Source: UBA11865 sp041570195
GTDB lineage: Bacteria; Chloroflexota; Anaerolineae; Promineifilales; Promineifilaceae
DNA: 64,000 bases
Assembly: GCA_041570195.1 (NCBI GenBank)
Contig: JBFFWQ010000018.1
Span: 1 to 64,000 of the forward strand
Direction of reading: 5' to 3'
A model generated the notes under the pieces. It saw only the letters and a list, made by a program, of their open reading frames with translations. It was not told where the DNA came from and did no database searches. Shown in pieces: positions 51,253-58,875 of the stretch (its first letter is position 1; every line of letters begins with the position of its first letter). The translations under genes and the position numbers were made by a program.

Positions 51253-53475
51253 TCACGTGTTTAGATGCGTTTTGGATCCCTGATTGGCAGCATTACCCTG
51301 GCCGCGTTTAACCACGTTACACATTAAGGCCTTGTATACCGGAAAACCGGAAATTGGATCGCGATTATCGAAGTCCGTCAATTGGTTGACGTTGCCACGT
51401 TGCCAGTCCACCGGCCCAACCGGACCCCCACCGCCCATATTCACTTCGACAACTCCGGGTACGATATGTTCCGTCACGTGAGCCCTAAATGGCGCCCTGC
51501 CTCGAGGAGAGAGTACGTAGACAGGATCTCCATCCACTATTCCCCTGGCATAGGCATCTTCTGGGTGTAGGTGAACCAGCGGGAAGGGTTGTTTAGCTGC
51601 CAAGGAAGGTATATTGTGGTGCTGAGAACGGAAGGCGGTCTGGGTTCGGGCGCCGGAATTAAATACAAGCGGGTATTTCCGGGAGATTTCTGGCGCAGCC
51701 AACGGACCCTCAATGGGTTCGGTATAGGCCGGCAAAGGATCATATCCATTTTGCCGGAACCATTCCGAAGCAACTTCGAACTTTCCTGTTGGCGTATTGA
51801 AGCCCGGCGCGCCATCGGCCCGCAGTAAGCCTGCTTCATATTTGCGAAAGATCATGGCCGGCACGTCGAATGGCAAACCCTCAGGAAACTCGCGCAAGGC
51901 TTCCAGGGTAAAACCATTGTCGCCCAACGCGTCTCTTATCATGCCCTCTTCCGTTTGCGGCCAAAGCTGCCCATAACCTAAGCGGCGAGCCAATTCGGAG
52001 AATATCAGGTAATCGTTACGAGCCTCGCCGACCGGCTCAATCACCTTTTGCCTGAGTTGAATATAACCATCGTGAATCATGTACGATTCAATCTCAAACA
52101 TGGTCGTGGCTGGCAAAAGGATATCGGCGTAGCGGGCATCAGCCGTAGGGAAACGATTGACGATCACCAGGAAATCGAGCGCCGCTAGCGCCCGGCGCCA
52201 CAAGTCAGGATTAGGCCACGATGTAATGAGCGATGAGCCGCTGATGATCAAGGCCCGCACGGGGTAAGGATCATCCTCCAAGATAGCCCGGGGCAACAGG
52301 GCTGCATGGGCCTCCTTACGAACCTCGTAGTACAGCGGATATTCGTCGGCGCCAAGGGGTTTAGGCGAATCAAGTGGCAAAGGGGTCAAGATGCGGTTGA
52401 GCTGCAAACGGTCCGGCATCTTAAACAATTTGCCGCCCGGCACGTCCAGATGACCGGCGATGGCCTGCAGCGCCCATACCGCCCGAATTGCCTGGACCCC
52501 ACCATTGGAATACTCCAGGCCAGTATAGGTTAGAATCGAGCATCCTTCTGCCTGGCCGACAGCCCTCGCTAACTCACGGATTCGATCGGCCGGCACCCAG
52601 CTGATTTGTTCAACACGCTCAGGGGTGAAGGCAGCCACATAGTCGCGCAATGCACGAAAACCATGCACCCATTGTTTGACGAAGGGAAGATCGTACAGTT
52701 CGTCAGCGATCAAGACGTGAATCATGGCCAGAGCCAGTGCGCCATCGGTTCCCGGCCGGATGCCTATCCATTCGGCCCGCATGGCCTGGGCAGTTTCGCT
52801 GCGGCGATGATCAATGACCACGACCCGCGCACCACTGCGCTGGGCTCTCATAAGCCGGGGCAGATTAATGGGCGACGAATCCGTGGTTGGGTTTTCACCC
52901 CAGACAAGGATCAGATCGGCCTGGTCGATATCCTCGACCATGTTACGCATATACTCACCAAAACACGCGCGAGACGCGATCATGCCGTAGGCTGCATAAC
53001 AAAGCGAGCCGACACCGCTTGCGTTGGGGGAACCAAAGGGAAACAAGACGGCATTGGCCGACGATTCGACGGTTCCTTCAGGAGCAAATGCTTCATTTAG
53101 GCCGTATTCGAAGTTCCCCCGGCCGGTGTAGATACAGACGGACTCAGGACCGTGCCGCCTGGCGATTTGATGCAGATTGTCGACGATTGCCTCATAGGCC
53201 ACATCCCAGGTGATTCGCTCGAATAGCTGCTGGTCGCGCGCACCATTTCGCCTTTGCGGGAATAGGATTCGGTCAGGTGAATACACGATCTCCCGAGCAT
53301 GCATACCCCGGGGGCAGACGATGCCTTGAGGATGTTCTTTGATGGGAGTTAGCCGGTCGATCTTGCCGTCGACTTTGTGGACATGCACACCACAGCCTGC
53401 CGGACAGATACCACATATGCTGGCGACCACTTCTTCGACCGGTGTTGTCGCGATGATGCTTTCAATTAATTCCAC
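51253..53475 (-). CDS. molybdopterin-dependent oxidoreductase (DMSO reductase/formate dehydrogenase family)
   Basis: A 740-residue bis-MGD enzyme. [4Fe-4S] ligands near the N-terminus are CGICPAGC and, about 28 residues on, Cys in VCPRGMHA. GEN-like pterin motifs are visible (LVWGENPTTDSSPINLPRLM, RVVVIDHRRSETAQAM) and the C-terminal cap domain is LVHLHPEDAYARGIVDGDPV. A Cys in VGSLCYAAYG is a candidate metal ligand, but which subtype (formate, thiosulfate or other) cannot be decided. There is no Tat signal, so it is probably cytoplasmic. Start is GTG with AAGGA seven bases upstream. It follows MttB-5 by 58 bp. Confidence 0.88.
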   Translation of the reverse strand: MELIESIIATTPVEEVVASICGICPAGCGVHVHKVDGKIDRLTPIKEHPQGIVCPRGMHAREIVYSPDRILFPQRRNGARDQQLFERITWDVAYEAIVDNLHQIARRHGPESVCIYTGRGNFEYGLNEAFAPEGTVESSANAVLFPFGSPNASGVGSLCYAAYGMIASRACFGEYMRNMVEDIDQADLILVWGENPTTDSSPINLPRLMRAQRSGARVVVIDHRRSETAQAMRAEWIGIRPGTDGALALAMIHVLIADELYDLPFVKQWVHGFRALRDYVAAFTPERVEQISWVPADRIRELARAVGQAEGCSILTYTGLEYSNGGVQAIRAVWALQAIAGHLDVPGGKLFKMPDRLQLNRILTPLPLDSPKPLGADEYPLYYEVRKEAHAALLPRAILEDDPYPVRALIISGSSLITSWPNPDLWRRALAALDFLVIVNRFPTADARYADILLPATTMFEIESYMIHDGYIQLRQKVIEPVGEARNDYLIFSELARRLGYGQLWPQTEEGMIRDALGDNGFTLEALREFPEGLPFDVPAMIFRKYEAGLLRADGAPGFNTPTGKFEVASEWFRQNGYDPLPAYTEPIEGPLAAPEISRKYPLVFNSGARTQTAFRSQHHNIPSLAAKQPFPLVHLHPEDAYARGIVDGDPVYVLSPRGRAPFRAHVTEHIVPGVVEVNMGGGGPVGPVDWQRGNVNQLTDFDNRDPISGFPVYKALMCNVVKRGQGNAANQGSKTHLNT

Positions 53476-53533
53476 TACCGATCCTTCAAAGCTCAGAATT
53501 CTGGGGCCTTATTGCAGCCGTTTTCTATACCTC

Positions 53534-55027
53534 TCATGTCGTGTCCTCCTGCAGGATTCTTTCGATTTCTCCATCGACCGAAGCAGGCACTTCCTGTATC
53601 TTGTGTTCGTCCAGGATGCCTATGGTTGTCTCCCGCAGAGTCGCGTTTATGTCCTTCGCTCCCTGATCTTGCCAACGATCTAATCGCTGGCGGTTGAAGA
53701 TCTGCGGCATCCATAACGCTCGCCAGTGATCCATCGTGTGTTTGTGACTCAAGAATTCTCCGCCAGGTCCGACATCATTGATAACATCAACGGCCAAAGC
53801 TTCCGCGTCGACGCGAACTCCTTCGGCGAATCGCCGGGTCATGGAGATGATCTCGTTCGTCAACACCATCATCTCTGGCGAACCGGTCAAGCCGCTTTCT
53901 AGATAGCCCACATCGTGGTTGAGGTTGGTCCTGGACAGCAAAGCAACCAGGACAGCAAATTGGGCGTCGGCCGCGGCTTGGCCATCGATGACTTTGCTGT
54001 CACTATGCCCGGCATAACCCCACACGGGCAGACTATAGAAGCGGCCCATTTCGGCCGCCATTACCCGGGCGAGTTGGAATTCGGGCGCACCGTATACGCT
54101 GATCATCTCCTTCATATCCATGTGATGAACGCCATGTCCATAAAGGAAGGGGGCGCCAGGATTCTCAAGTTGGTGCATGACCAGGCTGCTGAGCACCTCG
54201 GCATTGCCCAGAGCTACCGCTCCGGCTAAGGTCACCGGGGCTGTCGCGCCCATCATTGGCGCCGGCGAGTGAGTGATTGGGATCTTATGCTTGGCACAAA
54301 AAAGGAGTTTTTCGGTTGCGTCCAGACTATGTCGGAGGGGTGTCGAAGGCTCGGAATAAAGCAAGATGCTTGGATATTGAACAAGTTCGTCCAGACCGCC
54401 GGCGGCCGCGGCGGCCATGGACGTGATAGCTTCCATGTCGGCCTTCGTACCGCACACGACCACGATGGGCTTGGTAGTATTGCGCAACATGGCAGCAAAT
54501 TGGTATCGAAAATAGGTCGCTTCGGGCACATCTCGCGGCACGCCCAGCGACATCATGAAATGAAGTTCGGGTAGCGAATCGACCACCCTGGCACAATCGC
54601 CGATGTCTGCCAGGAGAAAATCACGACGAACTCCAGAGCGAGGATCTAGATAGCGAAAAGTGTCAGAGCCTGGGCCAAAATAGACACCCTTGCCATCCAA
54701 CTTGATGGCCACCTGGTCGTTGCCTCGACTATAAAGATTGAATGATCCCGGAACAGTAGCCAAGGCCCACTCGACAAGAGAAGGTGGTATCTTCACCAGG
54801 TTCTCCTCGATCAGGGCTCCGGCCTGGTCCAGCAAGCGAATGGCGGCCGGGCTAAATACGCGGACACCTGTCTGCCGCAGAATCTCACAGGAGGCGCGAT
54901 GAATGCGCAGGCAATCTTCGCGGCCCAACATGGAAAACCGCGGCCGTATGGGAGGCAGGTCACGTCGTGGTAGATCACGTGGTGAATGAGCTTGGGTCAA
55001 CGGGTCATGGTGATGTCGGTCGTTCAT
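53534..55027 (-). CDS. trimethylamine methyltransferase (MttB) family protein, non-pyrrolysine (paralogue 5)
   Basis: A 497-residue MttB-superfamily protein without an internal amber codon: RIHRASCEILRQTGVRVFS, YFGPGSDTFRYLDPRSGVR, GVPRDVPEATYFRYQFAAML, GATAPVTLAGAVALGNAEVL, GPGGEFLSHKHTMDHWRALW. It is the most divergent of the five; its GPGSDT loop differs from the others and its N-terminus (His- and Arg-containing) is not the classic arginine tail. ATG at 55027 follows GAGGAGG. It is flanked by a MetE-like gene and a molybdopterin oxidoreductase, so it may act on a different substrate. Confidence 0.9.
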   Translation of the reverse strand: MNDRHHHDPLTQAHSPRDLPRRDLPPIRPRFSMLGREDCLRIHRASCEILRQTGVRVFSPAAIRLLDQAGALIEENLVKIPPSLVEWALATVPGSFNLYSRGNDQVAIKLDGKGVYFGPGSDTFRYLDPRSGVRRDFLLADIGDCARVVDSLPELHFMMSLGVPRDVPEATYFRYQFAAMLRNTTKPIVVVCGTKADMEAITSMAAAAAGGLDELVQYPSILLYSEPSTPLRHSLDATEKLLFCAKHKIPITHSPAPMMGATAPVTLAGAVALGNAEVLSSLVMHQLENPGAPFLYGHGVHHMDMKEMISVYGAPEFQLARVMAAEMGRFYSLPVWGYAGHSDSKVIDGQAAADAQFAVLVALLSRTNLNHDVGYLESGLTGSPEMMVLTNEIISMTRRFAEGVRVDAEALAVDVINDVGPGGEFLSHKHTMDHWRALWMPQIFNRQRLDRWQDQGAKDINATLRETTIGILDEHKIQEVPASVDGEIERILQEDTT

Positions 55028-55279
55028 TTGCCTCCTCGCGGCACACTGGCAGAGTACCAACTATCTTAATGCCAAAAGGGCGATCCGCCCTACTGATGAT
55101 CGTCCAAAAATTCACTGTAGATCGGCACGTATGGTGCAGACAAGCCCTGCCAACTGATCTACATCTGGCCCGAGAGCTTCTTATGTGAATGAACAGCCCA
55201 ACTGTCGACTGCCTGGCCCACCTGTTTGGGGTCGTTGGTCCCCATCGGAACTTTCGAGGCGACGACTCTATCGAATTGT
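55028..55279. other. intergenic region between MttB-5 and MetE-like gene
   Basis: 252 bases without a convincing gene. It contains a candidate minus-strand terminator and the ribosome binding site of MttB-5. Short open frames here have no recognisable product. The MttB-5 promoter is expected in this space but I do not see clear hexamers. Confidence 0.4.
55077..55091 (-). terminator. candidate weak terminator after the MetE-like gene
   Basis: On the minus strand AGGGCG-GAT-CGCCCT forms a 6-bp stem followed by TTTT. It lies 190 bases after the MetE-like stop and 50 bases before MttB-5, so it could separate the two units. Confidence 0.4.
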
Positions 55280-56389
55280 TTATCCCCAAACCCGCCTGGC
55301 AGTCTCGGCGATCGTTCCAAGCTTGTACTTTTCATCGTCGACGGTAATGGCATTGCCGACTACCGATGTCGAAAAACCGCACTGGGGACTGAGGGCAAGC
55401 CGTTCCAGGTCGATATACTGGCTGGCTTCTTCTAAACGCCGGACCAGTTCGCCGACACTCTCGCGCCGGGCTGTCTTAGTCGTCACCAGTCCCAGAACGA
55501 CCGTTTTATCCTCGGGAACATCCTGTAAAGGCACGAATGAACCCGAACGCGCATCGTCGTACTCGAGCATTAAGCGCTGGGCGTGGATGCCCTGGAAGAT
55601 CGGCTTGGCGATCAGGTCATAACCCCCTTCTACCAGCCATCGACTTCCCTGATTGCCCCGGCAGAGGTGAAAACTGAAGGTCACCCCGGGAAAGTCGCCG
55701 ATGACCGCGTTATCCATGGCAATGCCCCTATCCAGATAGTCCTCCAGGTCCCACCCGCGTGACTCATAGAAAGACCGAGTCTTAGGGTCGAGCAACAGGG
55801 GGTAATGGGGAGCATCCAACTGTATGTAGCTGGCGCCAAGACGGACCAACTCTTCAACTTCCTCACGCAAGATATCCACCACGTCGGCCAGAAAACCGTC
55901 GACGGTTGGGTAGGCGGCCGTCGAATGTTCGGCCGACCAGAAATTGACCCACAAACTAGGGCTAGGCAGGGTTATTTTGGGAACCCGCGTCGTCCTGGCC
56001 CGAAGATAGGTGAACTCTTCGGCCGAGAGGTGCCGTTTGCGACGCAGCTTGCCGGTGACGCCAAGCTGCTGGGGTCGCTCGCAACTCCAATCCCCGATGC
56101 CTTCCTCTCCGGCCCAATCGCCCCACAAGAAGGCATCGATATCCCATTCGCCAAAGCCTTCCACCGCTTCTGGTAACTGGCTTTGGAACGAGAGGCGACG
56201 CTGTTCACCATCGGTGACGACTTGCAGGCCGGCCTCCTCTTGCAAGGCAACCGCTTGATCGACTGCCAGATCCTCGATGGCCTTGAAAGCCACCTGGCTA
56301 ATACGGCCGGCGGCCAAGTCATCGCGAGCTTTCAGTAGCTCAGGCGGCCGGAGCAGGCTGCCAACAACATCTGCACGGGCGGTTATCAT
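55280..56389 (-). CDS. MetE-like (cobalamin-independent methionine synthase C-terminal-like) protein
   Basis: A 369-residue single-domain protein of the MetE/UROD-like barrel: RADVVGSLLRPPELLKAR, EAGLQVVTDGEQRRLSFQ, RLGASYIQLDAPHYPLLL, FSFHLCRGNQG with the first zinc His and Cys, and LALSPQCGFSTSVVGNAI with the last Cys. Size equals the catalytic C-terminal half of MetE only, without the N-terminal folate-binding half, as in small MetE-like proteins that use other methyl donors or thiols. It may act on a methylated corrinoid or thiol in this cluster (inference). AGGAG precedes the ATG. Confidence 0.82.
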   Translation of the reverse strand: MITARADVVGSLLRPPELLKARDDLAAGRISQVAFKAIEDLAVDQAVALQEEAGLQVVTDGEQRRLSFQSQLPEAVEGFGEWDIDAFLWGDWAGEEGIGDWSCERPQQLGVTGKLRRKRHLSAEEFTYLRARTTRVPKITLPSPSLWVNFWSAEHSTAAYPTVDGFLADVVDILREEVEELVRLGASYIQLDAPHYPLLLDPKTRSFYESRGWDLEDYLDRGIAMDNAVIGDFPGVTFSFHLCRGNQGSRWLVEGGYDLIAKPIFQGIHAQRLMLEYDDARSGSFVPLQDVPEDKTVVLGLVTTKTARRESVGELVRRLEEASQYIDLERLALSPQCGFSTSVVGNAITVDDEKYKLGTIAETARRVWG

Positions 56390-56447
56390 GATCTACTCTC
56401 CTGGGACACGAAAAGATTGACCGATACCAAGTTGCTTCAAAACCTGC

Positions 56448-57755
56448 TCATGTCGCTTTCTGAGTCAACCAGGTTAGCGTTCGAGCCATCTCATTGTGAA
56501 ACGCGGCGATGCTGGCGCCGGCCGGCCGGTCTCTTGGATAGGTCAAGAGGTCAGGTTGCATTGCCAGGGCCACCTGGCTGGTGACGGCCGACGGAGCCCC
56601 TTCCAGCAAGATCCGCATGTCGCGAGCCCGGCATTCCTGGCTGGCTACGATCAACTCCTGGATGGTGCCCAGCCGGGACATCTGCAGGTGGAGCACATGA
56701 ACTGCTTCGGCCTGGACGAAGGACCGAATATCACTCAGCGTATGAATTCCGGCGCTTGCTACCAATTGCAGCGACATCCCGCGCATGCGGATGTAACTGC
56801 GCAATTGGCCTAGGGCCTCAATCTGAGAATCAAGATCGTCCAAGATCAGTGGGTCCTGTACGCGAACCAGGCACGGCTTGGCCGCTTGCTCCAGACCATA
56901 AAGAGCGCCCAAGACCTTGCCGATGTCCTGGCCAAAGATCTGTCCCAGGCCTCCAGCAGTGTCCAGATGAATCGTCATCGGCCGCGCATAACCAGCCTCG
57001 ACCAGGCTCTCCCGCAATTGGCGTACAAATCGTTGGATCCGCTCGCCGTTTGGTCCTAAAGATTCTTCAAAGTCAGTCCTGCCGACGGCATAAGAAAGGG
57101 CTGAGATCTGATCGTGCAGTTGCAGCTTCTGCCCGCGTTGGATAGGCATTTGCAGGTCAACGGCCGTCGATGGGATGGGTAAATCGAATTCTTCGGCGAT
57201 GATCTCGGCGACGGTTACGCCCCGAACCATCGACACAGCCGACAATAAGGCCTGACTTAAGCCATGGCCAATGGCTGGATGGATCGCTCGTTCAATCGTA
57301 ATCTGCTCAGTCGCAGCCACTGATTCATCCGCTTCAGAGGAGGAAAGAAACCCGCTGATGATCGCCCGGCGGGAGACGATTTGGGACCGCCTTTCCGGCT
57401 GGGGTACAGGCTTGCTTATGGTTACGGTTTCCCTTATCGACTCGACCACGCTGGCCAGATGGCGGAAAGTGACCAGCTTTTGCCCCACCAAGAGAGGATT
57501 AATCTTCTCTTCGATGAAAGCAATACCCTCTTCAATTGAAAAAGGGGATTGGAAGTCGGGTCGGTCTCCAACTTGAACGTCTTCGCACGTTCCCCAGGCG
57601 ATCCGCGAATCGCCGATTACAATACCAAGCTGGATCGTCCCAGTAGCTTGGCCGGTTGTGTCCAAACCTGGTACGGTTACTATTGAGGTGATGGCGGGAC
57701 GGTCCTCGGCGGAACCCTTTCCGACCGGAGACTTCCCAAGTGGAGATTGTTCCAT
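56448..57755 (-). CDS. methylaspartate ammonia-lyase-like protein with altered active site
   Basis: A 435-residue protein matching 3-methylaspartate ammonia-lyase (enolase superfamily) along its length: AIGHGLSQALLSAVSMVRG, GERIQRFVRQLRESLVEAG, IHLDTAGGLGQIF, PCLVRVQDPLILDDLDSQ and the C-terminal FHNEMARTLTWL. By eye alignment to the known enzyme, the first metal ligand Asp is kept (D265), but the second Glu is Q300 (IEGP becomes VQDP), the third Asp is S334 (ADEW becomes ASAG), and the catalytic Lys is Q358 (QIK becomes HLQ). So it should not run the usual reaction. The start codon overlaps head to head with the gene at 57754; no Shine-Dalgarno is visible. Confidence 0.72.
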   Translation of the reverse strand: MEQSPLGKSPVGKGSAEDRPAITSIVTVPGLDTTGQATGTIQLGIVIGDSRIAWGTCEDVQVGDRPDFQSPFSIEEGIAFIEEKINPLLVGQKLVTFRHLASVVESIRETVTISKPVPQPERRSQIVSRRAIISGFLSSSEADESVAATEQITIERAIHPAIGHGLSQALLSAVSMVRGVTVAEIIAEEFDLPIPSTAVDLQMPIQRGQKLQLHDQISALSYAVGRTDFEESLGPNGERIQRFVRQLRESLVEAGYARPMTIHLDTAGGLGQIFGQDIGKVLGALYGLEQAAKPCLVRVQDPLILDDLDSQIEALGQLRSYIRMRGMSLQLVASAGIHTLSDIRSFVQAEAVHVLHLQMSRLGTIQELIVASQECRARDMRILLEGAPSAVTSQVALAMQPDLLTYPRDRPAGASIAAFHNEMARTLTWLTQKAT

Positions 57756-58233
57756 GGATGAAGAAATTCGAGCCTACAATCACTCTATCTTGCTGGGCTG
57801 TGGATTAGCTGCCCTGGTTGGCGTTGTAGTACTGGCGGGAATCCTGGTCCTACTGTTTGCTCATGACCGGCAGGCGGCCCAGTATCCCGGTTCTGTACCC
57901 CTTTCAAAACATAGCAACTACAGGGGCCTGCCGTTTGAGTACCGTTGGGATAATTCTTACCGCACCTCTGATAATTTCACCGATGTTTACAATTGGTACT
58001 CCGTCAAATACGATTTGGGCGCCGAGGCGCGGGCCAACGGCGATTGCATATTGCTAGAGGGGAGCCACACTCAACTGGCATTCAGCCGCCATATCAGCGT
58101 ATTTCTATGCAATACTCGCTACGGCCAGATGATCTACGTCACTCGCTCCACATCTGTCGCCGGACGAACGGCGCTTTTCACCGGGATTGACGATCTTCGC
58201 CAGTCCCTTTCCTTCGTTAGACCACGTCCCTGA
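57754..58233 (+). CDS. small membrane-anchored protein, unknown function
   Basis: A 159-residue protein with one N-terminal membrane helix (SILLGCGLAALVGVVVLAG then ILVLLF), likely with the rest outside the cytoplasm; the C-terminal part contains a WYSVKYDLG-type stretch and two Cys (NGDCILLEG, FLCNTRYG) that could form a disulphide. I do not recognise a family. GTGGAG lies eight bases before the ATG at 57754. It runs antisense between two minus-strand genes: its start overlaps the methylaspartase-like start and its end overlaps the CBS gene by 17 bp. Confidence 0.6.
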   Translation: MDEEIRAYNHSILLGCGLAALVGVVVLAGILVLLFAHDRQAAQYPGSVPLSKHSNYRGLPFEYRWDNSYRTSDNFTDVYNWYSVKYDLGAEARANGDCILLEGSHTQLAFSRHISVFLCNTRYGQMIYVTRSTSVAGRTALFTGIDDLRQSLSFVRPRP

Positions 58234-58873
58234 GGTCGATTATCTCCTGGTCAGGGATATTGCCGAGGACGGTATCTACCTCAGGACCGGTTACATTCCT
58301 GATTTTAAGCACAACGTCCCAGAAACCCTCGCGGCGGCGGGACGGATAGGTACCTATCCCAATCACGCCCATGCGATGTTCGCGCAGCGCATCGCTCAAT
58401 TTGGCAAACTCGCCTGCCCGCTCGGGCATACGTACCGTCACCCGAACGCCAGTCTCGGGCATGCCCAGCATTTCCTGGAGCGCGTCTAGAAGATCTGATT
58501 CGGTAATGATGCCCACGACCGCACCATCTTCGATGACGGGCAGACAGCCGATCTTGTGCTCATTCATTATCCGGGCGGCCCGTTCAACCGTCTTATCTGG
58601 CTCGATCGTATGGACCTTGTCCCGCCCTAGCATGATGCTCTTCACATTCAGCCCGGAAAGATAGCGGGTGATATCCCACACGTCCAGGCTGGCCAGTACG
58701 TCAGGCGCCAGGGCAAAGCTTTGACGGGTGATCAATCCCTCAAGGCGCTTGCCACTGCCGGTTACAGGTAGGTGCCGGATATTGTTCTCGGACATAATCT
58801 TTTGCGCCTCTGAGGCCGGAATCTCAGGCGATATCAAGATTGGATGTCGGGTCATACAATCGTTAACAAGCAT
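58217..58873 (-). CDS. CBS-domain protein with C-terminal ACT-like domain (AcuB-like)
   Basis: A 218-residue protein: two CBS repeats (VNDCMTRHPILISPEIPASE, LPVTGSGKRLEGLITRQS; then KTVERAARIMNEHKIGCLPV, IEDGAVVGIITESDLLDALQ) that normally bind adenine nucleotides, followed by an ACT-like part (VRVTVRMPERAGEFAKLSDA). AcuB-type proteins regulate acetoin or other metabolism. AAGGA is upstream of the ATG. It ends 2 bp after the ABC ATPase gene, so it may sense energy state for the transporter (inference). Confidence 0.85.
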   Translation of the reverse strand: MLVNDCMTRHPILISPEIPASEAQKIMSENNIRHLPVTGSGKRLEGLITRQSFALAPDVLASLDVWDITRYLSGLNVKSIMLGRDKVHTIEPDKTVERAARIMNEHKIGCLPVIEDGAVVGIITESDLLDALQEMLGMPETGVRVTVRMPERAGEFAKLSDALREHRMGVIGIGTYPSRRREGFWDVVLKIRNVTGPEVDTVLGNIPDQEIIDLRDVV

Positions 58874-58875
58874 GA

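Noticed and set aside
7308..55060. Pyrrolysine-containing MttB genes.
   Set aside because: All five MttB frames run about 500 codons with no internal amber codon, and no pyrrolysine biosynthesis or tRNA-Pyl gene is visible.
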